Positions 33,981 through 44,123 of a DNA stretch of 64,000 bases are shown here, piece by piece. Below the pieces are notes generated by a model. That model saw only the letters and a list, made by a program, of their open reading frames with translations, was not told where the DNA came from and made no database searches. Both the position numbers and the translations under genes were made by a program. How positions within the stretch are numbered: the first letter of the stretch is position 1; every line of letters starts with the position of its first letter. Origin of the DNA: Muraenolepis orangiensis (Eukaryota; Chordata; Actinopteri; Gadiformes; Muraenolepididae); NCBI GenBank assembly GCA_027704905.1, contig CM051015.1, forward strand, positions 15,751,692-15,815,691, given 5' to 3'.

Positions 33981-35125
33981 GTTCGAACAACTTTCGATAA
34001 TAAAGGTTAGGATACTTGACGCTAACCTGGTTCCCCCAAGACGAGCCCTTCAGACAAGTCACGCAGATAAGAATAAAAAGGATGGACAGGGACGCGGCCT
34101 CAAGTTCAAATGTGTACAAAGGTTTATTATATGAATAATCAGGTAAAGTTCAGTATGATAAAATGTAGATTAAAACTTATTCAGCTTCCCCAGTCGACAC
34201 ACCCAAGTAGAGCAAAAACACAGGGTTTGTTTTGGCACAGAGGGAGAAGCCTTTCACAGGAGGTTAGATGATATAAATACTGCCATAAGTTGATATAAAT
34301 ACTGCAATAAGCTGGAGGCAAAAAGCCCAAATTAAACAAATAAAAGTAAAGAGTAAAGAAAAATAGAAAAGAAAATAGACAACATCAAACCACACAAAAA
34401 TAAACAAAGACAATGGACGTAAACATCAACCCACAGAGTTCAAAAGATCAAACCAATACAACAAACTAGACCATAATCTAAACATAGAAGGCAGGCAAAT
34501 CAATCTTTAGGCAACAAATAGCCTTTAGGCATGGTAAAATACAGCTAAAACCTAAGGTAAAGAAAAGGAAAGGCAAAACGGCAGCAAACTAATCCTAAAA
34601 TAAATGGAGAAAGGCAATTAGAAATTGTATGAAGAGTTATATGAATGTCCTTCAATGTACATCAAATTAATCTCCTACCTCTGGTCACCCCCACCCCTGA
34701 TGCAAACGCATCCACTAGGAATCACCTCACTGGACACCTCCGCAGCGGTGATTCGTTACCGTCTCTGCTGGGGCTGTCAAGAAGCCTGCCGTTTACCAGC
34801 CACATATCAACACTTTAGTGGTACACAGAATGTTACAAGTCCTAACGGCAGCTTCACATACCTCGTATAGGGGAAATTCGCGCCTATCAGCCAGACAACG
34901 ATGACCGGAACAACACTCGTAATAGTCACAGCTGATTTGGGTGGTGTCAGTGAGCATTTAAAGTGTAGCGGGAGATGCTAAACTACGTACAGCTGCGGCG
35001 TTTTCCTTCTATGGAAAGGCCAGCTGACTAAAGAAAGGGGGGTGTGTCTTAAAGGGGCAGTGGTGGCTCAGCCACTTGAATCAAATGATCTGACAGCTAA
35101 CCATCTAACAGTAGCACTGGCTACA
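33981..35125. other. Intergenic sequence, no gene recognised
   Basis: AT-rich sequence with A-rich stretches at about 34330-34640. A purine run followed by TGTGTCTTAAAGGGGCAG at about 35029-35058 resembles a polypurine tract plus LTR start, but no second LTR or coding region supports it. Nothing else was recognised. The U2 array begins near 35126. Confidence 0.45.
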
Positions 35126-35147
35126 CTTACATTTCACATGCTGAAGG

Positions 35148-35334
35148 GGTGCACCGTTCCTGGAGATACTGCAATACCAGGTCGATGCGTGGAGTGGATG
35201 GAGCAAGCCCCTATTCCATCTCCCAGTTCCAAAAATCAATTTAATATATGGTCCCCGGGTAGGGGACGTATCAGATATTAAACTGATAAGAACAGATACT
35301 ACACTTGATCTTAGCCAAAAGGCCGAGAAGCGAT
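35148..35334 (-). ncRNA. U2 spliceosomal snRNA (minus strand)
   Basis: This is a complete 187-nt U2 with the same GTAGTA element, Sm site and termini as the plus-strand genes. Its 5' flank extends to about 35650 and matches the regular promoter region. The sequence downstream of its 3' end leaves the array after ~25 bases, so a 3' processing signal is only partly kept. Confidence 0.92.
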
Positions 35335-35823
35335 AACCCACAATGGTTTGGTGCCAAGCACCGCACCGTCAGGGACATCGCTCCCACGGGCGGTTCACAT
35401 CTTGCGCAGACAACAAACAAGACGTTACATTTAAAAGAAACAAGACGATGATGATGATAATAATACCACTGAATGTCAACAGCATATCGCTTTTATTTGT
35501 ATAGTATTGTTCTACAAGTTCATACTGCTGGAGGGAGGGAATGGGGAGTAAGCATTCCATTGTACTTGTTGCAAATGGCAAATACAAATCTTGAATCTTG
35601 AAATGCCCAATACAAATCGTGGGTAAAGGCCTATTAAAAAGGTATATTCTGTGTAGACCACTAACTGTAGATTCTAGAATTGCATTTGCAACAAGTACAA
35701 CGGAAGGCTTACGCCCCATCGCCTACCGCAGCACGCAACTCTAAAACAATACTATGCACAATACAATAACAAATCTAGAACATTTGCAAGAGGTGAGTGT
35801 GCTTACGTTTCACATGCTGAAGG

Positions 35824-36010
35824 GGTGCACCGTTCCTGGAGATTCTGCAATACAAGGTCGATGCGTGGAGTGGACGGAGCAAGACCCTATTCCATTTCCC
35901 AGTTCCAAAAATAAATTTAATATATGGTCCCCGGGTAGGGGACGTATCAGATATTAAACTGATAAGAACAGATACTACACTTGATCTTAGCCAAAAGGCC
36001 GAGAAGCGAT
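35824..36010 (-). ncRNA. Diverged U2 snRNA copy (minus strand)
   Basis: The length is complete at 187 nt, but there are several substitutions in the 3' half: the Sm-site neighbourhood reads TTTATTTTTGG instead of TTGATTTTTGG, the next stretch reads GGGAAATGG, then GGGTCTTGC, CCTTGTATT and CAGAATCTC. The 5' half, including GTAGTA, is intact. It could be a pseudogene or a minor variant. The same variant set is in the duplicate at 43805-43991. Confidence 0.8.
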
Positions 36011-36142
36011 AACCCACAATGGTTTGGTGCCAAGCACCGCACCGTCAGGGACAACGCTCCCACGGGCGGTTCACATCTTGCGCAGACAACAAACAAGACG
36101 TTACATTTAAAAGAAACAAGACGATGATGATGATAATAGGCT

Positions 36143-36177
36143 GGGGACGTATCAGATATTAAACTGATAAGAACAGA
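36143..36177 (-). pseudogene. 35-nt U2 fragment at Keno-B 3' junction
   Basis: U2 nucleotides 39-73 (TCTGTTCTTATCAG ... ACGTCCCC) directly follow the Keno-B 3' tail. The rest of U2 and the first part of the spacer are missing, and the sequence joins a later spacer position (TATTATCATCATCATCG). A deletion therefore removed the U2 3' half. Confidence 0.85.
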
Positions 36178-36413
36178 TTTTGTTTTTTATTTATTTCAGA
36201 AAAAACATTTTCTGTCAGAAATGCATATACATTCTTTTCCCCCTCTTGGGGGCTTTCATCATCAATTCAAATCATAAAAACCACACAACAAACCGTGCTT
36301 CAAATTGAAACAAAAACACTCAAACATGAGACACAACAATTGTGTTTCCGGGGGCCGTGGCTGGCCATAAGGTGGGAGATGAAAGCATCGCTGCTATCCC
36401 TCCCCTGCCCTAA

Positions 36414-36842
36414 CTACACATTGAAATCCCCCCCCACAATTACCTGCCTATTTGTGGCCAAGTGTGGCCCTACCAGCCCAAAAACCTCCAGCCGCTCTGC
36501 TGGAGTTTGTGGACCGTAGACCACAAATACTCTCAATTTCCCTAACCCCCACGTGATGTCCGCCCCAATTACCCTCCCCTGAACAATAACGTGAACTTCC
36601 TCCACCCTTATCTCCCTAACCCCAAACAAAATCCCAACCCCAGTGGAGTGGACCCCCCTACACTCCAAACAGAGGCCCCCTTTGTCCACTCCCTTGAGAA
36701 CATCCCCTTTGTCCCTCAGATGGACCTCTTGGAGGAAACGAATGGCAATGCGCAGAGATCCAACTAAATCATAAACAACCCGGCGTTTGACAGGGTCTCT
36801 CATCCCTCTTGCATTTAAGGACAAAACTTTAAGTGACGCCAT
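36414..36842 (-). pseudogene. Keno-B ORF2 remnant, endonuclease N-terminal part
   Basis: From ATG at 36842 the frame encodes MASLKVLSLNARGMRDPVKR, then FLQEVHLRD (catalytic Glu), VFVVYGPQ and VGGDFNV, which are the first blocks of an APE endonuclease. It stops just after GGDFN. The SDH motif and the whole RT are missing, and sequence continues into the 3' UTR at about 36410. ORF2 starts 36 bases after the ORF1 stop. Confidence 0.85.
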
Positions 36843-36878
36843 AAAGATTATAGAAAACAAAAGGATCTGAGTCTCTCC

Positions 36879-37949
36879 CTAAGGGTCGAGCTCCACACTC
36901 TCCATTTGTTCCCCCCAAGAGAAGGGCAACGGATTGGGGGCTGTGGGTGAACTGATGAGGTCCCCGTCCAAAAAGAGGCCTGGGGGGGGGCCTTGCGACC
37001 CCCTCCGAGCCTGTTTGGACCCGATGGGAGGTGCGGTTAGAAAGGGGGGAAGGTCTACACCACCCACAATGGGCGCACTGGGCTCTCCCCGCTCCTCCTG
37101 CTCCACCACTGCAACGCTCCCGGAAGCCCCCGTCCCCGCCCTAGCTCCACCCGATGTGCTGGGTCCCCCCACAGGCTCCAGTCCACCAGTGGATCCAGCC
37201 GCCTCTGCAAAGGTCCTTCTGCGGCTGGGACAGCTCCTGTAGAGGTGTCCCAGCTCACCACATCCATTGCAGGCCTTGGGGATGAGGCAGTCCTTAGCCT
37301 CATGGCCCCCCTCTCCGCATCGGCGACAGCGGCCACCAGCGCAGTCCGACTCCCTGTGGCCTACCCGCCTACATCTCCTGAAGAAAGGTGGCTGCATTGC
37401 ATATAAAAGAAAACCCCGGTCCCCCCCAATGTTGAAAAAAGCAGGCGGGTGTTTCAAACCGCCCGCGCCCTCTGGGTCCGCCTTCAACAGCACCTGGAAC
37501 TGCCGCCTTCCCGTCCAGAACACCAAGGTGTCGTTGACCCGTCTCGCCGCCGCAACAACCTCCCCATAAATTCCCCAAAAAAAACCCAGAGCTTGGTCTG
37601 TCACAAACGAGTTGTACATATGTACAGTGACCACCCGGAAATTGGGCCTGTCCAAATTGAGGATGCGGTAGTCAGACAATGGACTCACCCCAGCCTCCTT
37701 CTCGCAGGTCTCCGCCACCCTGTTGAAGACGTTAATGTCCATCAGGGTGACGTCGAACGCCTTCTCTTGCTGGTTCCACTGGATGCAGCGGACGTTCTCC
37801 ACCGTCAGTCCCAGCTGTCCAAGGATGACACCCTTGCAGAACCCGGTCCTGGCCGTGAGCCTCTCCTCCGCTGTTCTTCCCTGGAACCGGATGGTGCATC
37901 TCAGCCCGACCCTTGGGATGGTACGCGCGTGGCCGGCCCCCTCGGTCAT
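36879..37949 (-). CDS. Keno-B ORF1, zinc-knuckle protein (copy 1)
   Basis: The frame encodes 356 residues from the first ATG downstream of the U2-like +1 (MTEGAGHART). Knuckle 1 has lost its first Cys (F190 in place of C, then C193-H198-C203). Knuckles 2 and 3 are complete: C208-C211-H216-C221 and C227-C230-H235-C240. The N-terminal domain is followed by the LKHPPAFFNIGGDRGFLLY block, which parallels [19 protein letters not shown] of Keno-A and shows the two ORF1s are related. The frame is also open upstream through a GGAD repeat to before +1, so a non-AUG start cannot be excluded. Probable role: binding of element RNA. Confidence 0.75.
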   Translation of the reverse strand: MTEGAGHARTIPRVGLRCTIRFQGRTAEERLTARTGFCKGVILGQLGLTVENVRCIQWNQQEKAFDVTLMDINVFNRVAETCEKEAGVSPLSDYRILNLDRPNFRVVTVHMYNSFVTDQALGFFWGIYGEVVAAARRVNDTLVFWTGRRQFQVLLKADPEGAGGLKHPPAFFNIGGDRGFLLYAMQPPFFRRCRRVGHRESDCAGGRCRRCGEGGHEAKDCLIPKACNGCGELGHLYRSCPSRRRTFAEAAGSTGGLEPVGGPSTSGGARAGTGASGSVAVVEQEERGEPSAPIVGGVDLPPFLTAPPIGSKQARRGSQGPPPGLFLDGDLISSPTAPNPLPFSWGEQMESVELDP

Positions 37950-37969
37950 GGTGTCAGCTGCTCCGCCGT

Positions 37970-38085
37970 CTCCTCCGTCAGCTTCTCCGTCAGCTCCTCC
38001 GTCAGCTCCTCCGTCAGCTCCTCCGTCAGCTCCTCCGTCAGCTCCTCCGTCAGCACCTCCGTCAGCTCCACCGTCAGTCTCCGTT
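37970..38085. repeat. 12-bp minisatellite in Keno-B 5' region
   Basis: About eight to nine tandem copies of TCAGCTCCTCCG (plus strand) would encode a GGAD repeat on the minus strand, in frame with ORF1. The copy at 45940-46015 is shorter and interrupted. Confidence 0.9.
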
Positions 38086-38109
38086 GGCTCCTCCCTCTCC
38101 GTAGCAGAA

Positions 38110-38375
38110 GTCTTGGCCAAAACGGCGAGAAGCGATAACCCACAATGGTTTGGTGCCAAGCACCGCACCGTCAGGGACATCGCTCCCACGGCCGGTTCAC
38201 ATCTTGCGCAGACAACAAACAAGACGTTACATTTAAAAGAAACAAGACGATGATGATGATAATAATACCACTGAATGTCAACAGCATATCGCTTTTATTT
38301 GTATAGTATTGTTCTACAAGTTCATACTGCTGGAGGGAGGGAATGGGGAGTAGCATTCCATTGTACTTGTTGCAA
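38110..38375 (-). promoter_or_regulatory. U2 promoter flank fused to Keno-B leader
   Basis: The minus-strand U2 5' flank (38375-38137) runs up to +1 at 38136. The sequence then reads ATCGCTTCTCGCCGTTTTGG followed by CCAAGAC and element sequence. U2 nucleotides 28-54 are absent, so the U2 promoter is joined to the element through a U2-like leader. Transcription from the U2 start would yield Keno-B RNA. Confidence 0.7.
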
Positions 38376-39757
38376 CAAAAAAAAAAGTTAAAAAAAGTAA
38401 AAGTTGGACTTTAAAAAAAAAGTAAAAAGTCACATAGATCTGCCAGGAGATCTCTGGGAAGCCCACATAATTCTCTGATTATTTCAAACTGTAGTCGTTC
38501 CACTTCTGATGACGCCATCTTTGTGCAGTGTGGTTGTAAACAGTGTTAAATGATACCCTTTTCAACTTTGGAATGTCGTAGCAGCTCTCCTGGTATGTAG
38601 GAATACCTCAGATTGTCTGCCCTCTGCTCACTGATGGTCAGGATACCACTGTAGCTGGTTCACCATGGTGCTCTCGATGACTGGGTTGTTTTTAAAAGAG
38701 TTGTGTGACGGCAGGGGACTTCTGTAGCTGGAAGAAGTGGACCCACGCTGCACACATCTCAGCAGTGCCTCCAAATGTAGCGTCCCTGTAAACAGGGGCA
38801 AGGGTGAATGAATAAATCCACACGGCGATGTTCTCTCTTCAACACTACAGCGCATCTTTATATAAAACTTCAGCATTGCAACATCACATTCAACCAGTGA
38901 AACATTCACAGCACAATCTTATCATACAGTTTGTATGTTTTCATAATACCTTGTTTACTACCAAGATATACACACATCTCTATTGTTTCCTCGTGAATTG
39001 AATTGAGGCAGCCTACTTGACTATCATTTAAAGATATAAACATCTCCATAAACTCATGGCACATTCAAGCACAGCCGAGTCCCAACGACGGCACAGCTGT
39101 ATCCTTACAGTAATACATATATATTGCGTATACTGTGCACTCTATTTTTCAATGCATGTATCGCTCACTCTTCAGAACTTAGCATCATACATCACAATAA
39201 GGCACATACATCACAATAAAGCACATACATCACAATAAAGCACGACGCGCAGCAATGCAAACCAGCGTGGCTGTGAACAATGGCGTCTCCACCATGTGGC
39301 GCTGAAACCACAATCCACCCGCAATCACCATTTGGTCCGAATTACTCTCTTACAGTCATACAAAACGGAGTCACAGTTCACATCATTATGTACAACACCC
39401 ACACACATTTGTTCTACTTTTTAGCCGTCTGACGACAGTTGTTACCTGTAAACAGGGGCATGGGTGAATGAATAAATCCACACGGCGATGTTCGCTATTC
39501 AACACTACAGCGCATCTGAGGAGAAAACAGCGCCGCCCCCCCCCCCCCTACAGGAACCACTGGGGCAGACCAACCCAACCGATCACAGAACGACAGATTA
39601 ACACCATGCTGCAAAGTAATATAACAATGATATACAAAATAACGTGAATCACCCAAAACGGCTGGACCAAAACAAAGACACCAAACAAAACACATTTGAC
39701 CCAGAATAACAATATATAATACAATAACAATACCTCAATCTGCTACACAAGCACCGC
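38376..39757. other. Unassigned segment within the array, with direct repeats
   Basis: Starts with an A-rich AAAGTAAAAGT stretch at the point where the U2 spacer breaks off and ends at CTACACAAGCACCGC, where the spacer resumes. A ~75-bp direct repeat (CCTGTAAACAGGGGCA.GGGTG ... CTACAGCGCATCT) occurs at about 38785-38855 and 39446-39516. Tandem CATACATCACAATAA units lie near 39185-39238. There is a C-tract near 39535. No protein domain was found. It is duplicated at 46313-47694. Confidence 0.6.
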
Positions 39758-40695
39758 TAGGGTTGCCACCTTTCAGAAATAGAAATAAGGAACACCCCTC
39801 ACGCCGCGCGGGTGTCCGAAACTCCTGAAATGCATAGAAATATATCTATTTTTTATATGAACCAAAATGCTTTGATTTAAATAATTGACATGATTTCACA
39901 TACCATAATAGCCTCTGGGCCCTGGGGTCACTTGGTGGTCAGTAAGGAAGGGGTAGTCAAGAAAGCATTTACTGTAGTCATACTTAGTTTAAAGTGCTTT
40001 ATTAGCAATGAACTTGTAAACTTGTATGTTTAAATACATACTGTGCATAGGCTGAACTAGCCTGAACCTGAGAACAGCACCTAAATTAAATAAGCTACAA
40101 TAGAATGTGCTTTAAGTGTAACATTTGAACCTGAGCATAGCCATAGTAAATTAAACAAAGCCTGCCTGCATAGGGCACGTTAACTGAAACAGAACAGCAC
40201 CTAAATTAAATAAGCTACAATAGAATGTGCTTTAAGTGTAACATTTGGGAACAATTAAACTTAAGGCAGAAAACAATGAAATGAAACACACTTGTAAACT
40301 TGTTACGGGTGATTAGACTGACCTAGGCTGAACTTGAGCATATGCTAGTCTGTATTATATGCATATAAAGTGCTGTAACAGCTGTAACAAAGCCTGCCTG
40401 AGGACTCTTTTACGAATCATCTTAAAATGAAACACTTTTGTGAACCTGTTATGATTATCTGATTGAACAAAATGACAAATGAAAAGATTGATAACATCAC
40501 TCCCTGAGCCAAGTCTGAACCTGGCCGCATACCCTCTGCTTCATAACTGGGAGCCACCAGTGGAGTCAAGATACGCCTAAAGAAAGTGCATAACATAAAA
40601 CTAATAAACAGATAAAAAATAAAGTGCATAGCTTCCCTCAACTCCTTTATGTCCTTTTTTTTGTTAGAACAGGTTTAAACAGTCCCCTCTCTTCC

Positions 40696-42972
40696 TCACT
40701 TCTTCTTCCAGGAGTACTTCTTGTTACTTCTTGCAGCACTGAGCAGCTCCTTGTCTTTCAGAGCTGTGGTGTGGAACTCTGGACAGGTCTGCTCAAAGTT
40801 CAGAGTAATGAGGAGCTCACTCCTGATGAGCTCCACTGAGCACCTGCTCCTGCAGTCACTCCACTTGTTGGTCATTCTGGAGAAGATCCTTTCCACGTAT
40901 CCAGTGGATGCTGGGATGCTCAGGATGTGTCTCATGATGGAGAGCATGTTGGGCACATCCACTTCTTTAAACACAGCCATCCACCTCGCAGCCACACCCT
41001 TGGACTTCCATGCATCAGAATATTCTTCTCTGAGCCTCCTCAGGATTGTATTGGCTGTGGTGCACTCATCGTAAAGCTCATTCATCTTCAATTTATTGAT
41101 GAGGTTGAGTTTGGTAGCCACCTTCTCAATTTGATTAAAGGTCAGGTTGCCATGTTGGAGTAAGAGAGGCTGCAGTGAGAAGAGCCAGTTCTCTTCGGAG
41201 AAGTCGAACCATTTCTCAACATATGAAATGGCTGTATTGAGGAATGCAGTGAATTCGGCCCTTGCCATGTGTGCGTCATGAGGGAGGAGGCGCTGCAGCT
41301 TTTGCCTTGTTAGGTACCCATAGAACTGGTCGTCTCGTCTCTGTATGAGCTTTTGCCTGAATTCATCCATGATGGAATACAACTCAACACAGGTGGTTCT
41401 ATTGCTCTCCAGGCTCTTTACTACTTCCTCAAAGAGGGAGAGTATATTGTTGCAGAAAAGAAGGTAAATCTCCACAATGTCTTCATCTTCCACAGTTGAG
41501 TCTCTGTTGAGCTTTAACAAAGCTTGCACTTGCTTGGGACACTCGTCTCCTAGACTGATGAAGTACGACTTCAGTGCAGTCCAGGTCTGCATCAGCCGAT
41601 GGATGGCTGGATTGAGGGAGAGCCACCTGGTTGTCACATGTCGTAGGATCTCTTGGAATTCAACGTCACAAAACTCACAAAATTCTTTGAGTGACTCTCT
41701 TCTTTTTGCTGAAATGGAGAAGTGGCCATAGACCTTCAGCACAACATTCTCCACATCTACAGTAAGCTTGTCAAGGGCGTGCTTCACTGTGTTGTGCACT
41801 ATGTGGGCATGGCAGTTTCCTCGCAGCAGATCATTTTGTTTTCTCTTCAGGTTGGTGAAAACAGAGTTGTGAATACCATAATTGACATTTGTGTTGTCAG
41901 CACTGAATGCAGTCACTTGATCCATTGACAAGCCAAATTTCTCAAGGGATTGTTCCAGGAGAGCTACAATCCCAGCAGCTGACTCATCTGGATTCTCTAT
42001 GAAGTCCAGCATTTTGTTGGTGACACCAGACTCTGGAGTGAAGTACTGGACAGCAAGGGGAAACATCTTCCTGTTCCCTTTATTGGAAGCATCGGTCTGT
42101 ATGGAGAATGGGAGGGGTGGTGATGTTAAGATCTTGAGAACATCACCCACTGCCTTCGGGGCCAGGACGTCTTTCACCAGTGCCTCTTGCTTTGTTCTCC
42201 CCAAAGTCATCTTCTTCACCATTTTGGAATCAGATAGAGTCTTTTGATTGAGCTTGTGTCCACAGTCAGCACTGTTGTAGCTGAGGTTATGTTTTACTGT
42301 GTGGTATACCTGTGTCACCTCAGCTGCAGTAATCTAGAGGGGGGAATGGGATGATGTCAGATTATTACTTTCATATTGTTGTCACTATTTATTTTATTTA
42401 TCAATCAATCAATCAATCGTATTTATTCACAGTAGGCCTATTTATTCACAGTATTTATTTGCTGTTAATCTATTAGGAATAATTTCAAATGAGCAGCATT
42501 AGCATAACAACATAAGAGTTCTGATTCTGAATCAGAGATGTTCTTTATGGTTACATTTCATTCTATATTGATAATATTAAATACACGTTTATTTAATAGA
42601 CTTTAAAATCATATCGGTATGATATGGGACCAGGGGTGGGTAGAGTCTCTGGTAGAGTCTCTACCCACCCCTGGTCCCATATCATACCGAATCAATCTCA
42701 GGAGATGTTTCAGCTATGAAGAACTGTGACACTGGTGCTTGGCTCCTTTGTGTTCTGATATTTCTTGAGTGGAGATCCCCGGCTGCGTGCTGTTTGACAT
42801 CAGACAGCCCACCGTGCGACACTGAAAATGTTCTGCGACATGCTTTGCAATTTGCCTTGTAGTCATCTTCAGGGACCCTATCAAGCCACTGGTTTGCCTC
42901 TTCCCATTCTCGTCTGTATTTCTGTTGTCGGTGTTTCCTCTTTTGAGGACGAGGTGGCGTATCTGAAGACAT
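40696..42972 (-). CDS. hAT transposase, two exons (BED finger and hATC domain)
   Basis: Exon 1 runs 42972-42688 from ATG (MSSDTPPRPQ) and carries a BED-type finger (C42, C45, H62, H68). A GT donor at 42687-42686 and a CTCTAG acceptor before 42333 remove a 354-bp intron, and the frame is kept: 95 plus 545 codons, about 640 residues. Exon 2 (42333-40696) has the RNase H-like core with IQTDASNKGNRKMFPL and AFSADNTNVNYG (candidate catalytic aspartates), a TTRWLSL motif, and the C-terminal hATC dimerisation block IPASTGYVERIFSRM. It would bind the TIRs and excise the element. No stop interrupts it. Splicing is inferred from the sequence only. Confidence 0.85.
42615..42689. repeat. Perfect 31-bp palindrome over hAT splice donor
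   Basis: Left arm 42615-42645 (begins CGGTATGATATGGGACCAGG) and right arm 42659-42689, its exact reverse complement, with a 13-base loop GTCTCTGGTAGAG. The right arm includes the exon 1 end and the GT donor (42688-42686). Confidence 0.93.
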
Positions 42973-43360
42973 CTTGCATTTGTTTTTAAAAATCACGCCG
43001 CGACAGAGCGGCGTAATGACGTAACGTAGCGAGCGTAACGACGACAGGCAGCGCAAAGGGGCCGGGCCGGGCTGACAGGCAGACAGACAGGATTTGGCAC
43101 AGAGGCAGAGCAGAGAGGAGAGTCCGCGGAAGGTCTTGCGCACCTCCCGCCAACATATTTTGCTGTTTTTAATATTTCCTGTCCTTTATTTTGTTCATTA
43201 TTGTTAGTTCAGTGTTCACGTGTGTGTGTGACAGACGTGCATGGGACAGATTGTGAAAATACGGGACAAACTGCGTTCCGTATTGGTTCAATACGGAACG
43301 CAACATTTAATTCCCAATTACGTAACAAATACGTATTTCAAGGAACGGGTGGCAAGTCTA

Positions 43361-43804
43361 AGCACCGCACCGTCAGGGACATCGCTCCCACGGGCGGTTC
43401 ACATCTTGCGCAGACAATAAACAAGACGATGATGATGATAATAATACCACTGAATGTCAACAGCATATCGCTTTTATTTGTATAGTATTGTTCTACAAGT
43501 TCATACTGCTGGAGGGAGGGAATGGGGAGTAAGCATTCCATTGTACTTGTTGCAAATGGCAAATACAAATCTTGAATCTTGAAATGCCCAATACAAATCG
43601 TGGGTAAAGGCCTATTAAAAAGGTATATTCTGTGTAGACCACTAACTGTAGATTCTAGAATTGCATTTGCAACAAGTACAACGGAAGGCTTACGCCCCAT
43701 CGCCTACCGCAGCACGCAACTCTAAAACAATACTATGCACAATACAATAACAAATCTAGAACATTTGCAAGAGGTGAGTGTGCTTACGTTTCACATGCTG
43801 AAGG
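43361..43804 (-). promoter_or_regulatory. U2 spacer (minus orientation)
   Basis: Partial U2 spacer resuming after the hAT element: promoter-proximal part from CAAGCACCGCACCGTC, ATC/GAT microsatellite, inverted-repeat arms and 3'-box region leading to the U2 copy at 43805-43991. Confidence 0.6.
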
Positions 43805-43991
43805 GGTGCACCGTTCCTGGAGATTCTGCAATACAAGGTCGATGCGTGGAGTGGACGGAGCAAGACCCTATTCCATTTCCCAGTTCCAAAAATAAATTTA
43901 ATATATGGTCCCCGGGTAGGGGACGTATCAGATATTAAACTGATAAGAACAGATACTACACTTGATCTTAGCCAAAAGGCCGAGAAGCGAT
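43805..43991 (-). ncRNA. Diverged U2 snRNA copy, duplicate (minus strand)
   Basis: Identical by eye to 35824-36010, with the same 3'-half substitutions; it arose by the segmental duplication. It has full length, an intact 5' half and Sm site, and altered stem regions. Function is uncertain. Confidence 0.8.
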
Positions 43992-44123
43992 AACCCACAA
44001 TGGTTTGGTGCCAAGCACCGCACCGTCAGGGACAACGCTCCCACGGGCGGTTCACATCTTGCGCAGACAACAAACAAGACGTTACATTTAAAAGAAACAA
44101 GACGATGATGATGATAATAGGCT

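Larger units (their letters stand above)
36178..38109 (-). mobile_element. Keno-B copy 1, second U2-targeting family, internally deleted
   Basis: The minus-strand order is: a 27-nt U2-like leader (38136-38110), a short 5' region with a 12-bp minisatellite, ORF1 (37949-36879), the first ~143 codons of ORF2 (36842-36414), then a jump into a 3' UTR ending with AAATAAATAAAAAACAAAA at 36178. The 3' junction lies at U2 nucleotide 39, as in Keno-A. ORF1 and endonuclease sequences differ strongly from Keno-A, so this is a distinct family. Nearly all of ORF2, including the RT, is deleted, so the copy is non-autonomous. Confidence 0.85.
39758..43360 (-). mobile_element. hAT DNA transposon, complete with TIRs and 8-bp TSD
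   Basis: The 3603-bp element starts TAGGGTTGCCACC; its other end read in reverse is TAGACTTGCCACC (11 of 13 match). It is flanked by AGCACCGC on both sides (39750-39757 and 43361-43368). The duplicated locus at about 47690 carries the empty site with a single AGCACCGC in CTACACAAGCACCGCACCG. 8-bp duplications and the encoded BED-finger/hATC protein define the hAT superfamily. The transposase is on the minus strand. Ends, target duplication and coding region all look intact. Confidence 0.93.

Noticed and set aside
35029..35125. Possible polypurine tract followed by an LTR start
   Set aside because: Only a short purine run and a TG; no matching second LTR, primer-binding site or coding region.
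37449..38253. Plus-strand ORFs of 176-253 codons opposite Keno-B ORF1 (also 45429-46190)
   Set aside because: Antisense of the ORF1 coding sequence and the 12-bp minisatellite; no independent support.
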